From Bacillus thuringiensis (GTDB lineage: Bacteria; Bacillota; Bacilli; Bacillales; Bacillaceae_G): a DNA stretch of 64,000 nucleotides. The DNA lies in NCBI RefSeq assembly GCF_022095615.2, contig NZ_CP155559.1, positions 2,105,501 through 2,169,500 of the forward strand, in the 5' to 3' direction. The notes under the pieces were generated by a model. The model made no database searches. It was not told the DNA's origin and was given only the letters and a program-made list of their open reading frames with translations. Shown here in pieces: positions 8,416-16,786 of the stretch. Positions within the stretch are counted from its first letter, which is position 1. Each line of letters begins with the position of its first letter. The position numbers were made by a program, and so were the translations under genes.

Positions 8416-9801
8416 ATGACATTGCTAGCAGTTTCGACACAAGAAGTCATTGAAGCGATTTTGGGCAGTATTGATGAGGCTATACACGCAGTAGATGAAA
8501 ATGGTATTACAATTTTCTATAATACTGTAGCTGCAAAACACGATGGGTCAAAAATCGACAAAGTGTTAGGTAAACATTTGTTAGAAGCGTTTCCCTCTTT
8601 ATCTAGGGAAACAAGTACGTTAATGAAAGTGTTAGATACAAAAAAACCAATTGTTCATCAAGTTCAGCATTATCAAAATTTAAATGGGGAAGACATTTGT
8701 ACAGTAAATACGACGTTACCTATTTTTATAGATGGAAATATTGCTGGAGCTGTTGAAATTGCAAAAGATTATTCCACAGTTCAAAAACTTACGGATACAA
8801 TTGTAGATTTGCAGTCAAAAATAAAGCGGTCATCTAGAAAAAAAGCAATCAAAAAGCATGTTGCATTTGAGACGATCGTGACGGATGACGCTCGGTTTAA
8901 ACAGACGAAAGAATTAGCACAAAAAGTAGCGCCAACTGATGCAAATGTTTTAATATATGGGGAAACAGGGACAGGGAAAGAGTTATTTGTACAAGCGATT
9001 CATGAAGCTTCTAAACGGAAGAACAAGCCATTTATTGCACAAAACTGCGCAGCTTTGCCAGAGTCGCTATTAGAAAGTTTATTGTTCGGAACGACGAAAG
9101 GTAGCTATACTGGGGCAATTGAACGAGCGGGATTATTTGAACTTGTAGATGGTGGGACATTGTTTTTAGACGAACTGAATTCAATGCCTCTCGATTTACA
9201 AGCGAAAATGCTACGTGTATTAGAAGATGGTGTTATTCGTCGAATTGGTGATAATAAGACGAGAAAAGTAGATGTTCGCGTTATTACCGCAATGAATCAG
9301 CCACCAGAAGTATGTTTAAGAGAAAATAAAATTCGTACTGATTTATATTATCGATTAAATGTCTTTTCATTATATATTCCGCCGCTACGTGAAAGAACTG
9401 AGGATGTCTTATTATTAGCGTCTTATTTTTTGAACGAATATAATAAAAGTTATAAAAAAGGTGTACTTCAAATGGATAAGGAAGCGAAAGAAAGACTACA
9501 AGCTTATCAATGGCCTGGCAATGTTCGGGAGCTAAAACATACGATTGAACATGCCGTCATTATTGCAGAAGGGGATACACTAACAGCCGATTGTTTACCG
9601 CGTACATTTCGGAAAGAGAAGCTGCCAAAGAAGAAGAGCATATTGCCACTTAGAGAAGCACTTCATCAAACGGAAAAGGAATTAATAGATCAAGCGTTAA
9701 TTGAAACGGAAGGGAATATATTACAAGCTGCAAAAATGTTAGGTATCCCTCGCCAAACGCTGCAATATAAACTGAGTAAGTACGACAAAACCGCCGAATA
9801 A
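8416..9801 (+). CDS. kamR: Sigma-54-dependent transcriptional activator KamR
   Basis: Enhancer-binding protein of 461 residues that drives sigma-54 promoters. An N-terminal PAS-like sensor domain (about 10-120) is followed by the AAA+ domain with Walker A GETGTGKE, the sigma-54 contact loop as GSYTGA in place of the usual GAFTGA, Walker B GGTLFLDEL and the R-finger region. A C-terminal Fis-type helix-turn-helix has NILQAAKMLGIPRQTLQYKL. The longest frame starts at 8368 inside the hairpin; I choose ATG 8416 directly after a G-run, though TTG 8422 has better spacing. In B. thuringiensis the kamA gene is known to be activated by KamR with sigma-54. Its target promoter is visible at 9958. Confidence 0.88.
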   Translation: MTLLAVSTQEVIEAILGSIDEAIHAVDENGITIFYNTVAAKHDGSKIDKVLGKHLLEAFPSLSRETSTLMKVLDTKKPIVHQVQHYQNLNGEDICTVNTTLPIFIDGNIAGAVEIAKDYSTVQKLTDTIVDLQSKIKRSSRKKAIKKHVAFETIVTDDARFKQTKELAQKVAPTDANVLIYGETGTGKELFVQAIHEASKRKNKPFIAQNCAALPESLLESLLFGTTKGSYTGAIERAGLFELVDGGTLFLDELNSMPLDLQAKMLRVLEDGVIRRIGDNKTRKVDVRVITAMNQPPEVCLRENKIRTDLYYRLNVFSLYIPPLRERTEDVLLLASYFLNEYNKSYKKGVLQMDKEAKERLQAYQWPGNVRELKHTIEHAVIIAEGDTLTADCLPRTFRKEKLPKKKSILPLREALHQTEKELIDQALIETEGNILQAAKMLGIPRQTLQYKLSKYDKTAE

Positions 9802-9815
9802 TTGGCGGTTTTTGT
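9785..9815 (+). terminator. Terminator of kamR
   Basis: ACAAAACCGCC pairs with GGCGGTTTTTGT around a short AT-rich loop, overlapping the kamR stop codon, with a T-run on the 3' side. Confidence 0.85.
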
Positions 9816-9957
9816 GTGTTTGCACCAATAAAAGAGCGTTTACATATATAAAAAGTAATGAATATGATAGTATGTATGGATTTCATACAGTGCTTACAAA
9901 TATTTTTTCGTTTATGTAATAGCGTTCTCCGTACATTTACTTATCAATAATGTAAAG

Positions 9958-9974
9958 TTGGCATAACTATTGCT
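9958..9974 (+). promoter_or_regulatory. Sigma-54 (-24/-12) promoter of kamA
   Basis: The sequence TTGGCATAACTATTGCT matches the sigma-54 consensus TGGCAC-N5-TTGC, with the invariant GG and GC dinucleotides separated by exactly 10 nt. It lies 38 nt before the kamA ATG and downstream of the gene for the sigma-54 activator KamR. In B. thuringiensis kamA is also reported to use sigma-K; I could not place a convincing sigma-K promoter by eye. Confidence 0.9.
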
Positions 9975-10011
9975 TATATAAAGGATGAGCGTATAAAAAG
10001 GGGGAATAGCA

Positions 10012-11433
10012 ATGTTACATGATGTATACAAACCAAATCGTCACTGGAAGGATATCGAATTATGGAAAGATGTTACTGAAGAGCAATGGAATGATTGGGT
10101 TTGGCAATTAACGAATACGATCAAAACGTTAGATGACTTAAAGAAAGTGATTAACTTAACACCTGAAGAAGAAGAGGGTGTTAAAATTTCAACGAAAACG
10201 ATCCCGTTAAACATTACACCGTACTATGCTTGGTTAATGAATCCTGATGATCCACGCTGTCCGATTCGGATGCAATCTGTACCGATCTCGGAAGAGTTAT
10301 ATAAAACAAAATATGATTTAGAAGATCCGCTTCATGAAGATGAAGATTCACCAGTTCCAGGGCTAACGCATCGTTATCCAGACCGCGTATTATTCTTAGT
10401 AACGAATCAATGTTCTATGTATTGTCGTTACTGTACACGCCGTCGTTTTAGTGGACAAATTGGAATGGGTGTGCCGAAGAAACAATTAGATGATGCAATT
10501 GGTTACATTCGTGATACACCACAAGTACGAGATGTATTAATTTCTGGTGGTGACGGTCTTCTTATTAACGATAAAATTTTAGAATATGTATTAAAAAATT
10601 TACGAGAGATTCCGCATGTCGAGATTATTCGTATCGGAACAAGAGCGCCGGTAGTATTCCCGCAGCGTATTACAGAAAACTTATGTAACATTATTAAAAA
10701 ATACCATCCAGTATGGCTGAATACACATTTCAATACTTCTATTGAAATTACAGAAGAGTCGAAAAAAGCATGTGAAATGCTAGCGAATGCTGGTGTTCCA
10801 ATCGGAAACCAAGCAGTAATTTTAGCTGGTATTAACGACAGCGTTCCAATTATGAAAAAACTGATGCATGACTTAGTAAAAATCCGTGTACGTCCATACT
10901 ATATTTATCAATGTGACTTATCTGAAGGTATTGGTCATTTCCGTGCACCAGTATCTAAAGGTCTTGAAATTATTGAAGGTTTACGCGGTCATACATCTGG
11001 TTATGCGGTTCCAACATTCGTTGTGGATGCACCAGGAGGAGGCGGCAAAATTGCGCTTCAACCAAACTATTTAATTTCGCAAAGCGCAGATAAAGTTGTG
11101 CTTCGGAACTTTGAAGGTGTTATTACAACGTATCCAGAGCCAGAGAGCTATATCCCAGGAAGAGCAGAAGGGTACTTTAAAGAAATCTATCCAAACTACG
11201 AAGAAAAACGTTCAGATGTTGGTATCGCAGGTCTTATGAGTGATAAGAAATTTAACCTTGTTCCAGACGACTTACAGCGTATGAGCCGTCGTAAAGACTA
11301 TGAAGATAATGACACTCATGCATCACTAAAAGATAAACGTGATAAGCGCGATCAACTTAAAGATAAAAAGTATCAATCACAAATGGCTAAATTAGAAGAA
11401 AATGACAAAAAAAATGAGGGTGATGCAGTATGA
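10012..11433 (+). CDS. kamA: L-lysine 2,3-aminomutase
   Basis: Radical SAM and PLP enzyme of 473 residues that converts L-alpha-lysine to L-beta-lysine, the entry step of this pathway. The iron-sulfur ligands are C134, C138 and C141 in CSMYCRYC, followed by TRRRF. The PLP lysine is K346 in DAPGGGGKI. A Lys/Asp-rich charged tail (about 425-473) is typical of Bacillus KamA and longer than the clostridial enzyme. AAAAGGGGG precedes the ATG. The stop overlaps yokU by 4 nt. Transcription is expected from the -24/-12 promoter at 9958 under KamR. Confidence 0.97.
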   Translation: MLHDVYKPNRHWKDIELWKDVTEEQWNDWVWQLTNTIKTLDDLKKVINLTPEEEEGVKISTKTIPLNITPYYAWLMNPDDPRCPIRMQSVPISEELYKTKYDLEDPLHEDEDSPVPGLTHRYPDRVLFLVTNQCSMYCRYCTRRRFSGQIGMGVPKKQLDDAIGYIRDTPQVRDVLISGGDGLLINDKILEYVLKNLREIPHVEIIRIGTRAPVVFPQRITENLCNIIKKYHPVWLNTHFNTSIEITEESKKACEMLANAGVPIGNQAVILAGINDSVPIMKKLMHDLVKIRVRPYYIYQCDLSEGIGHFRAPVSKGLEIIEGLRGHTSGYAVPTFVVDAPGGGGKIALQPNYLISQSADKVVLRNFEGVITTYPEPESYIPGRAEGYFKEIYPNYEEKRSDVGIAGLMSDKKFNLVPDDLQRMSRRKDYEDNDTHASLKDKRDKRDQLKDKKYQSQMAKLEENDKKNEGDAV

Positions 11434-11702
11434 ATTGTATGTGGTGTGACAGTACAGAAGCGAAAGAAAGCTTGAATACTGTATATTGGGAATTACCAGA
11501 TGGTACGAAAGCCATTGAAATCCAAGAGACACCATGCATTTCTTGTTCCTCATGCGGTATGGACTATCAAGCAGATCAAACAGTGAAAGAAATAGAAGAT
11601 CAATTGTTTCTAATTTATACGAAAGATTTACCAAAACAACTAACATATGAAGAATTAATGGGAAGACCACGTCTATTAAAAAGAAATTATTTCGATTTTT
11701 AA
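11430..11702 (+). CDS. yokU: YokU family zinc-finger-like protein
   Basis: A small protein of 90 residues with two CxxC knuckles, CMWC at the N-terminus and CISCSSC near 36, like the YgiT-type zinc ribbon. It overlaps kamA by 4 nt (ATGA), so the two are probably co-translated, and YokU lies beside KamA in B. subtilis too. A role in KamA maturation or regulation is possible but unproven. Confidence 0.82.
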   Translation: MNCMWCDSTEAKESLNTVYWELPDGTKAIEIQETPCISCSSCGMDYQADQTVKEIEDQLFLIYTKDLPKQLTYEELMGRPRLLKRNYFDF

Positions 11703-11729
11703 CCAGCTTTTATGCTGGTTTTTTTCTTT
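11701..11729 (+). terminator. Terminator of the kamA-yokU unit
   Basis: AACCAGC and GCTGGTT form a 7-bp stem with a 6-nt loop, followed by a run of T, starting at the yokU stop codon. Confidence 0.9.
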
Positions 11730-11774
11730 TTTGCCTTGTATAATGTATCCAAGTTAGAAAGGTAGGGAATATTT

Positions 11775-11990
11775 TTGAAAAAGACATTTTACCACTATAT
11801 GATGAAGCATCGTGCAGCTTTATTTAGAAATGAAATTTCAGATTTAGCAGAGGCGATGTATGATGATTTAAGTTTTCCGAAGCAATCTGATGACTATGAT
11901 GAAATTAGTTCATACTTAGAATTGAGCGGAATGCTAGAAAGTATGTCTATATTTGATGAAGCTTGGGATTTATACATACAAGAGAGATAA
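11775..11990 (+). CDS. yozE: YozE family (UPF0346) protein
   Basis: A helical acidic protein of 71 residues starting with TTG (KKTFYHYMMKHRA), with the family ending LYIQER. An AAAGG-type ribosome binding site lies upstream. The function of the family is unknown. Its position next to yokU and yodN matches B. subtilis. It has its own downstream terminator. Confidence 0.85.
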   Translation: MKKTFYHYMMKHRAALFRNEISDLAEAMYDDLSFPKQSDDYDEISSYLELSGMLESMSIFDEAWDLYIQER

Positions 11991-12014
11991 AAACTATATG
12001 AAATTTTTGAAGTG

Positions 12015-12040
12015 AAGCTAGTCTATTTGCTAGCTTTTTT
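12015..12040 (+). terminator. Terminator of yozE
   Basis: AAGCTAG pairs with CTAGCTT around an 8-nt loop, followed by T6. Confidence 0.75.
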
Positions 12041-12178
12041 ACGTTGTAAATAAATTTTTTATATTGTGATATTTTTTATTGAAAAAATTTATGAATATAC
12101 GCTTCTGTGATAAGCGTTTTTAAGTAGGTTGCATATACTGTTATCAAAATCACGACGTCAAAAAAAGGAGAGATATAG

Positions 12179-12841
12179 ATGGCAAGAAAAAAGCAACCTA
12201 AATATAACGTAGGGGACATAGTCGTGATTACGCTATATGGAACCGTTGGGAAAATCACAAATATGAAGGTTTTGGATGGAGTTTACGTATACGAAGTCAA
12301 TAATCACGATGGATTTTACGTAGAGCAAACATTGCAGCACGTTTCAGAGCAAGATATGAAAAAAGGTGAAACTGAGTGGATTGAATTAAACTATAATTTC
12401 ACTTTTGGTGATCTCGTGCAAGTAACAGGATATGATAAAGATGTTTTTCGAATTGTTGGTTTTCGTACAGAAGTATGGAGATATAAAAATGACGCATGGG
12501 AAGATACAATATACGAATTGTCACGAATTACGGACGGTGAATGGTTAGAAGCAGATGAATCAGATTTAACGTTACTTGCCAATGCTCAAACGGCAAATGC
12601 AATTTTGAAGAAAATGAAACAAGACAAAGCTGGTATGAATAAATTAGATTTAGGAAAATTAAAGTCAATTAACAACTCAAAAAAAGTGAGTGTTAAGACA
12701 AATCGTCAAGAAATCATTGATGGATTACTTGATATTTATAACGATTATCAATTGTTATTTGATACATTTAAAGATGAAGAATACAAAATTGTTATGGATG
12801 TTGTTCATAATTATTTAGTTAAATTGACAGAGAAAAAATAG
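12179..12841 (+). CDS. yodN: YodN-like protein of unknown function
   Basis: A protein of 220 residues starting at an ATG with AAAGGAGAG upstream. Residues 8-60 and about 72-130 look like two small beta-barrel units beginning YNVGDIVVITLYGTVGKI and FTFGDLVQVTGYDKDVFRI, resembling SH3/KOW-type folds. A basic linker and a helical C-terminus (EIIDGLLDIYNDYQLLFDTF) follow. Position between yozE and yozD matches B. subtilis yodN, which is the main reason for the symbol. No catalytic motif is visible. Confidence 0.6.
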   Translation: MARKKQPKYNVGDIVVITLYGTVGKITNMKVLDGVYVYEVNNHDGFYVEQTLQHVSEQDMKKGETEWIELNYNFTFGDLVQVTGYDKDVFRIVGFRTEVWRYKNDAWEDTIYELSRITDGEWLEADESDLTLLANAQTANAILKKMKQDKAGMNKLDLGKLKSINNSKKVSVKTNRQEIIDGLLDIYNDYQLLFDTFKDEEYKIVMDVVHNYLVKLTEKK

Positions 12842-12845
12842 TTAA

Positions 12846-13013
12846 CTAGAAAGAGAGAATGAATTGAACAACAACATATGCAGTATAAGGTATGCCTACA
12901 ATTATTAAAAAAATAAAAAGCCATTTAATAAGAGAGTCTGCCCATTGATCTTCATGCATGAACTCTTCTTTTGTTTGCCCAACTTCTTGCTCTACCTCAT
13001 ATTGGTATTCCAT
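12846..13013 (-). CDS. Small single-pass membrane protein
   Basis: A 55-residue protein starting MEYQYEVEQEVGQTKEEF, with one hydrophobic helix WLFIFLIIVGIPYTAYVVVQFIL to the C-terminus. The longer frame back to 13136 lacks a ribosome binding site, whereas AGGGGGA lies about 7 nt before 13013. The topology is probably N-in with an acidic cytoplasmic head. Convergent with yodN with only 4 nt between them and no separating terminator. Function unknown. Confidence 0.6.
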   Translation of the reverse strand: MEYQYEVEQEVGQTKEEFMHEDQWADSLIKWLFIFLIIVGIPYTAYVVVQFILSF

Positions 13014-13162
13014 AATTAAATCCCCCTTTTTGATAGCTTGTACTACCATCGTATGCGTCTCGTCCAAAGGATATGACCTATAAAAAAGAAAAACTATTTT
13101 TCTAATCTCATATACATATTTTTGAGATTTTTTCATAAAACAGAAATAAAGGAGTGATGCTC

Positions 13163-13342
13163 ATGAAGGAAATTGAAGTCGTAATTGATACGGAAGAGAT
13201 TGCGGAGTTTTTTTATGAGCAACTAATTGAAAGAGGATACGTCCCAAAACGAGAAGAAATTGAAGATCTCGCAGATATTACATTCGAGTACTTATTAGAG
13301 AAATGTATGATTGATGAAGTTTTTGATGAAGAGGATGAGTGA
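13163..13342 (+). CDS. yozD: YozD family protein
   Basis: An acidic protein of 59 residues, MKEIEVVIDTEEIAEFFYEQ..., matching the YozD family in length and sequence character. I choose ATG 13163 because GGAG lies 8 nt upstream; the frame is open from a GTG at 13154. Function unknown. A terminator follows 5 nt after the stop. Confidence 0.85.
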   Translation: MKEIEVVIDTEEIAEFFYEQLIERGYVPKREEIEDLADITFEYLLEKCMIDEVFDEEDE

Positions 13343-13346
13343 AAGT

Positions 13347-13374
13347 AACGACGGGCTTAACTCGTCGTTTTTTA
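13347..13374 (+). terminator. Terminator of yozD
   Basis: ACGACG and CGTCGT stem with a 9-nt loop and a following T6. Confidence 0.8.
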
Positions 13375-13452
13375 CTCTTTACAAACTTGTCACAAATATA
13401 GTCGGTAATAGTTGGTATAATTAAAAGAAAATTTTACTCAAGAGGTGAAGGG

Positions 13453-13635
13453 ATGTTCAAAAAAATTATTGATTCTTTATTAGGTAGGAAAAAATATCGT
13501 TCGTATTCTAGTAGTGATTATCGCCATAGAGGTCGCTCTTATTCAAGTAGCGATTATAAACGACGTTCATCTGGTTATGGGCATCAGCATTATAAGAGAA
13601 AACGTAAAAGCCGTAGTTTCTTTTCAAGTAGTTGA
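13453..13635 (+). CDS. Small basic Ser/Tyr/Arg-rich protein
   Basis: A 60-residue protein with an N-terminal helix (MFKKIIDSLLGRKK), then two near-identical units RSYSSSDYRHRG and RSYSSSDYKRRS, and a basic Ser-rich end. AGAGGTGAAGGG lies before the ATG. It overlaps the start of the protein kinase gene by 1 nt (TGATG). The low-complexity Ser/Tyr/Arg composition resembles spore coat proteins and is rich in possible phosphorylation sites. No known domain is visible; a coat role and a role as kinase substrate are inferences. Confidence 0.65.
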   Translation: MFKKIIDSLLGRKKYRSYSSSDYRHRGRSYSSSDYKRRSSGYGHQHYKRKRKSRSFFSSS

Positions 13636-14456
13636 TGAAATGGCGTCGTATACTAGCTTTATTTGATAGACCACTGCGAAAAAATACAATCGTTGCAGAA
13701 CGTTATAAAATTGAATCAGTAATTGGAATGGGCAGTTATGGGGTTACATATGTCGTTAATGATTTACAAATAAATAGATATAAAGTCTTAAAACAATTAA
13801 GACAGAGTAAACAAAGGTATGAGTCTGGTAGAAAATCATTTGAACAAGAGAAAATGATTTTACAAACATTAAATCATCATGCGATTCCTAGTTTATATGA
13901 TCATTTCGTATGGGAGAAAAAAAGCTTTTTTGTGATGGAATATATGCCTGGTAAAAATTTCGAAGATTATATTTTCCTAGATGGGTATGTATATACAGAA
14001 CGTGAAGTTTTAAAAATTTTATACGAAATATTAGAAATTGTATCGGTGTTTCATAGTAAAGGTATTATTCACCGAGATTTACGTATTCCGAATATATTAA
14101 TGAAAGAAAATCAAATTAGTATCATTGATTTTGGATTAGCTAAATGGAAAGGTGAAGGTGACGAACGAGCTACAACTTATGAAGGTGAACAAGCTTTGAT
14201 GCGAGAAATTCACTTTCGTAGCGATTTTTATGCGCTTGGTCATTTCTCGTTATTTTTATTATATGCAGGCTATGAATCTAATGAAAAACATGAAAAACCA
14301 TGGTATGAAGAATTAACTTTGGAAAAGTACAACCGTGAAATGCTTATGCGAATGTTACAAATAAAAACGCCGTACTATGAGAATGTACAAGATTTAAAAA
14401 AAGATGTAGCTTTTGCTTTAGAAAGGATGGAGGTTCCATGTTTCAAAAGTTTTTAG
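13635..14456 (+). CDS. Hanks-type Ser/Thr protein kinase
   Basis: A soluble protein kinase domain of 273 residues with no membrane or PASTA segment. Seen are the glycine loop IGMGSYGVTY, the ATP lysine region YKVLKQL, the catalytic loop HRDLRIPNILM and DFGLAKW. The loop has Arg where most kinases have Lys two residues after the catalytic Asp (HRDLK). The ATG at 13635 shares a base with the stop of the preceding small gene, and spo0M starts 19 nt before its end, so the three form one operon. Targets are unknown; the co-encoded Ser-rich protein and Spo0M are candidates. Confidence 0.85.
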   Translation: MKWRRILALFDRPLRKNTIVAERYKIESVIGMGSYGVTYVVNDLQINRYKVLKQLRQSKQRYESGRKSFEQEKMILQTLNHHAIPSLYDHFVWEKKSFFVMEYMPGKNFEDYIFLDGYVYTEREVLKILYEILEIVSVFHSKGIIHRDLRIPNILMKENQISIIDFGLAKWKGEGDERATTYEGEQALMREIHFRSDFYALGHFSLFLLYAGYESNEKHEKPWYEELTLEKYNREMLMRMLQIKTPYYENVQDLKKDVAFALERMEVPCFKSF

Positions 14457-15193
14457 CAAGCGTTGGTATTGGTAATGCAAAAGTGGATACAGTTCTTGAA
14501 AAAGATGAGTATATTGTTGGAGAAGAGATACTAGGGAAGGTTCATATAACTGGTGGTTCAGTTGGCCAACAAATTGAAAGCATTTACTTAACGTTATCAA
14601 CATCGTATGTACGAGAAGTGGATGATAAAAAAGTAACAGCAACATATGATTTAGAGCGAGTTCGTTTAACAGAACCTTTTTCTGTTGAGCCGAATGAAAA
14701 AAAAGAAATTCCATTTTCATTTATAATGCCAGTTGAAACGCCGCTTACACTTGGAATGAAAACAGTTTGGGTGCATACAGGCCTTGATATTAAACGCAGT
14801 ATAGATCCGAGTGATCGTGATTACATTCAAGTGTTGCCAAATGTATTATTAAATAGTGTGTTAGAGAGTGTAAATCAATTAGGTTTTAAATCGCGTCATA
14901 TAGAATGTGAAGAATTACCGTATCGATTACGTAAGCAAGTTCCATTTGCACAAGAATTCGAGTTTGTGCCTGTTTCCGGAGAGTATTATGGGAAATTAGA
15001 TGAACTAGAATTATTAATCTTGCCAAGCGCTTACAATCGCTTAGAGATTATTATGGAAGTAGACAGAAAATCTCGTGGATTAGCAGGTTTATTTGCAGAA
15101 GCGCTTGATCTTGACGAGAAAGTGATTCGCTTTACAGTAACGAATGAAGATATTCCAGCGATGAAAGAAAAAATTAACAATTATATTTTTTAA
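14438..15193 (+). CDS. spo0M: Sporulation control protein Spo0M
   Basis: An arrestin-like beta-sandwich protein of 251 residues (MFQKFLASVGIGNAKVDTVLEKDEY..., then GSVGQQIESIYL). Members of the Spo0M/SpoOM family affect the early phosphorelay and sporulation in B. subtilis. GGATGGAGG precedes the ATG, which lies inside the kinase gene, so expression is coupled to the kinase. Confidence 0.88.
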   Translation: MFQKFLASVGIGNAKVDTVLEKDEYIVGEEILGKVHITGGSVGQQIESIYLTLSTSYVREVDDKKVTATYDLERVRLTEPFSVEPNEKKEIPFSFIMPVETPLTLGMKTVWVHTGLDIKRSIDPSDRDYIQVLPNVLLNSVLESVNQLGFKSRHIECEELPYRLRKQVPFAQEFEFVPVSGEYYGKLDELELLILPSAYNRLEIIMEVDRKSRGLAGLFAEALDLDEKVIRFTVTNEDIPAMKEKINNYIF

Positions 15194-15196
15194 TAA

Positions 15197-15258
15197 ACTA
15201 TGCATAAAAAAGAAATGGAGAGGAAAACTAAAACAACCGCTCCATTTTTTTGCATAGT
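15197..15258 (+). terminator. Long stem after spo0M
   Basis: CTATGCA plus an A-rich arm ending ATGGAG pairs with CTCCAT, a T-run and TGCATAG, with small bulges. It ends a few bases before the yodM start, so it probably terminates the kinase-spo0M operon. Confidence 0.65.
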
Positions 15259-15264
15259 GAGGTT

Positions 15265-15906
15265 ATGTATGTGAAACGATATCGACATTTATACTTGTTA
15301 AGTTTTACGCTACTCATTTGTTTTGTCGTATTATCACTTTCGTATCATACCGCTTGTATTGAGAAATTTGACAATATAGTCGCGCATTTTATTCAAAGTT
15401 TTCGAAACGATTACTTGACAGCCTACTTTACTTGGATGTCTTTTATCGGTTCCAAAAGAATATATTTTCCTTTACTCATTATTCTTGTAATGTATTTTCT
15501 CGTTAGAAAAAAGTTGCTTAGTGCATTACTTCTAACAATTAATTATTATGGATCTCGTTATTTAAACAGTATGCTTAAACTATGGTACGAACGAGCAAGA
15601 CCTGATGTAACGCAGCTTGTTACGGCAACTGGATATAGTTTTCCGAGCGGTCATACGATGAATGCTACTGCTTTTTTAGGATTTATTGCATACGTCACCA
15701 TTACTGAAGAACGAATTACATTGCATAAAAAATTGTTGATTATTTTTATAGCGAGCTTTGTTGTATTATCTATTTCAGTTAGCCGAATATATCTTGGCGT
15801 GCACTATCCATCAGACATATTAGCAGGATGGGCAGCTGGGGGTAGCTGGCTCGTTTTATGTGTTATATTTCATAAAACGTTCATTAAAAAAGAACCTATG
15901 TCATAA
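15265..15906 (+). CDS. yodM: PAP2-superfamily membrane phosphatase (YodM)
   Basis: An integral membrane lipid phosphatase of about 213 residues with roughly six hydrophobic helices. All three PAP2 motifs are visible: KLWYERARP, PSGHTMN and SRIYLGVHYPSD. It would dephosphorylate a lipid phosphate or undecaprenyl pyrophosphate-like substrate on the outer face of the membrane. The frame opens at a TTG (15250); ATG 15265 is chosen, and GTG 15271 is also possible given TGAGG at 15258. Homologous in position to B. subtilis yodM. Confidence 0.85.
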   Translation: MYVKRYRHLYLLSFTLLICFVVLSLSYHTACIEKFDNIVAHFIQSFRNDYLTAYFTWMSFIGSKRIYFPLLIILVMYFLVRKKLLSALLLTINYYGSRYLNSMLKLWYERARPDVTQLVTATGYSFPSGHTMNATAFLGFIAYVTITEERITLHKKLLIIFIASFVVLSISVSRIYLGVHYPSDILAGWAAGGSWLVLCVIFHKTFIKKEPMS

Positions 15907-15919
15907 TAGGTTCTTTTTC
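15886..15919. terminator. Bidirectional terminator, yodM / CDF transporter
   Basis: AAAAAGAACCTAT pairs with ATAGGTTCTTTTT across a 5-nt loop. It overlaps the stop codons of both convergent genes. Confidence 0.9.
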
Positions 15920-16786
15920 CATTGGTTCAACATGAATGTGTGCATGGTAAATGCCAAACTTTTTCCGAAGCATAGCCTCGATGTTGTCAGTAATACAATG
16001 ACTTTCACCAACATCCATACGAGCATCTACCTCGATTGTAATATCAACGTACGTTTGATTCCCATACATACGAGCGCGAATATCTACGATGTTTTCCACG
16101 CCACCAATATGTTCAATAGCATCAGTGTACTCTTCCATCTTATCTGGATCGATTCCATCCGTTAACATATGAGAAGCTTCTACGAAAATCTCCCATGCAG
16201 TTTTACAAATAATAAGGCCGACAATTAAAGCAGCAATAGGATCTAAAATGGGCATTTGGAACTGCGAACCGACAATACCTACTACTGTACCGATACTCAC
16301 GAGAGCATCTGATAAATTATCCTTCGCAGCGGCTTCTAATGATTTACTATTTGTGCGTGCTGCAATCTTTTTCGTATACAAATACACAAAATACATAACG
16401 CCAGCAGAAAATAAGGCTACCCATGCAGCAAGTACATTAGGCGCTGCTTGTTTCGGATTAAAAAAAGATTGAATGGCACTAATAACAACTTCTAAACCGA
16501 CCGTTGCCATAATAAAAGAAGCAACAAGTGATGCAATTTGTTCTGCGCGCGAATGCCCATAAGGATGATCTGGGTCACGAGGTTTACGAGAGATTTTTAG
16601 ACCAATTAATATCGCTAAAGAAGCACCGATATCCGTTAAGTTATTTAAACCGTCAGCACGTAATGCGCTAGAGAGGGTAATATAACTGATGATGATTTTC
16701 ATAGAGGATAAAAATATGTAGGCCATAATGCTGACAATTGCACCTTTATCAGCTTCTTTATGAGAAAGAGTATCCATTTTAATCAC
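15896..16786 (-). CDS. CDF family divalent metal cation exporter
   Basis: A cation diffusion facilitator of 296 residues with six membrane helices (about 15-210) and a C-terminal cytoplasmic domain with metal-binding His near IYHAHIHVEPME. In the transport site the TM2 motif is NNLTD and the TM5 motif is DNLSD, giving N-D-D-D. Zinc CDFs normally have a His there, and N-D-D-D is the pattern I associate with manganese exporters such as MntE and MneP. DHPYGHSRAEQ follows TM2. The CDF family is certain; manganese as the substrate is inference. Confidence 0.85.
   Translation of the reverse strand: MIKMDTLSHKEADKGAIVSIMAYIFLSSMKIIISYITLSSALRADGLNNLTDIGASLAILIGLKISRKPRDPDHPYGHSRAEQIASLVASFIMATVGLEVVISAIQSFFNPKQAAPNVLAAWVALFSAGVMYFVYLYTKKIAARTNSKSLEAAAKDNLSDALVSIGTVVGIVGSQFQMPILDPIAALIVGLIICKTAWEIFVEASHMLTDGIDPDKMEEYTDAIEHIGGVENIVDIRARMYGNQTYVDITIEVDARMDVGESHCITDNIEAMLRKKFGIYHAHIHVEPMEKEPIMT

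Noticed and set aside
3048..9839. Shared 16-mer ACCAATAAAAGAGCGT at 3048 and 9824
   Set aside because: Flanks do not align, and a single AT-rich 16-mer match in 64 kb can occur by chance.
9840..9957. A sigma-K promoter for kamA
   Set aside because: Reported for a close relative, but several CATA-like sequences occur here and none has a clear -35 partner by eye.
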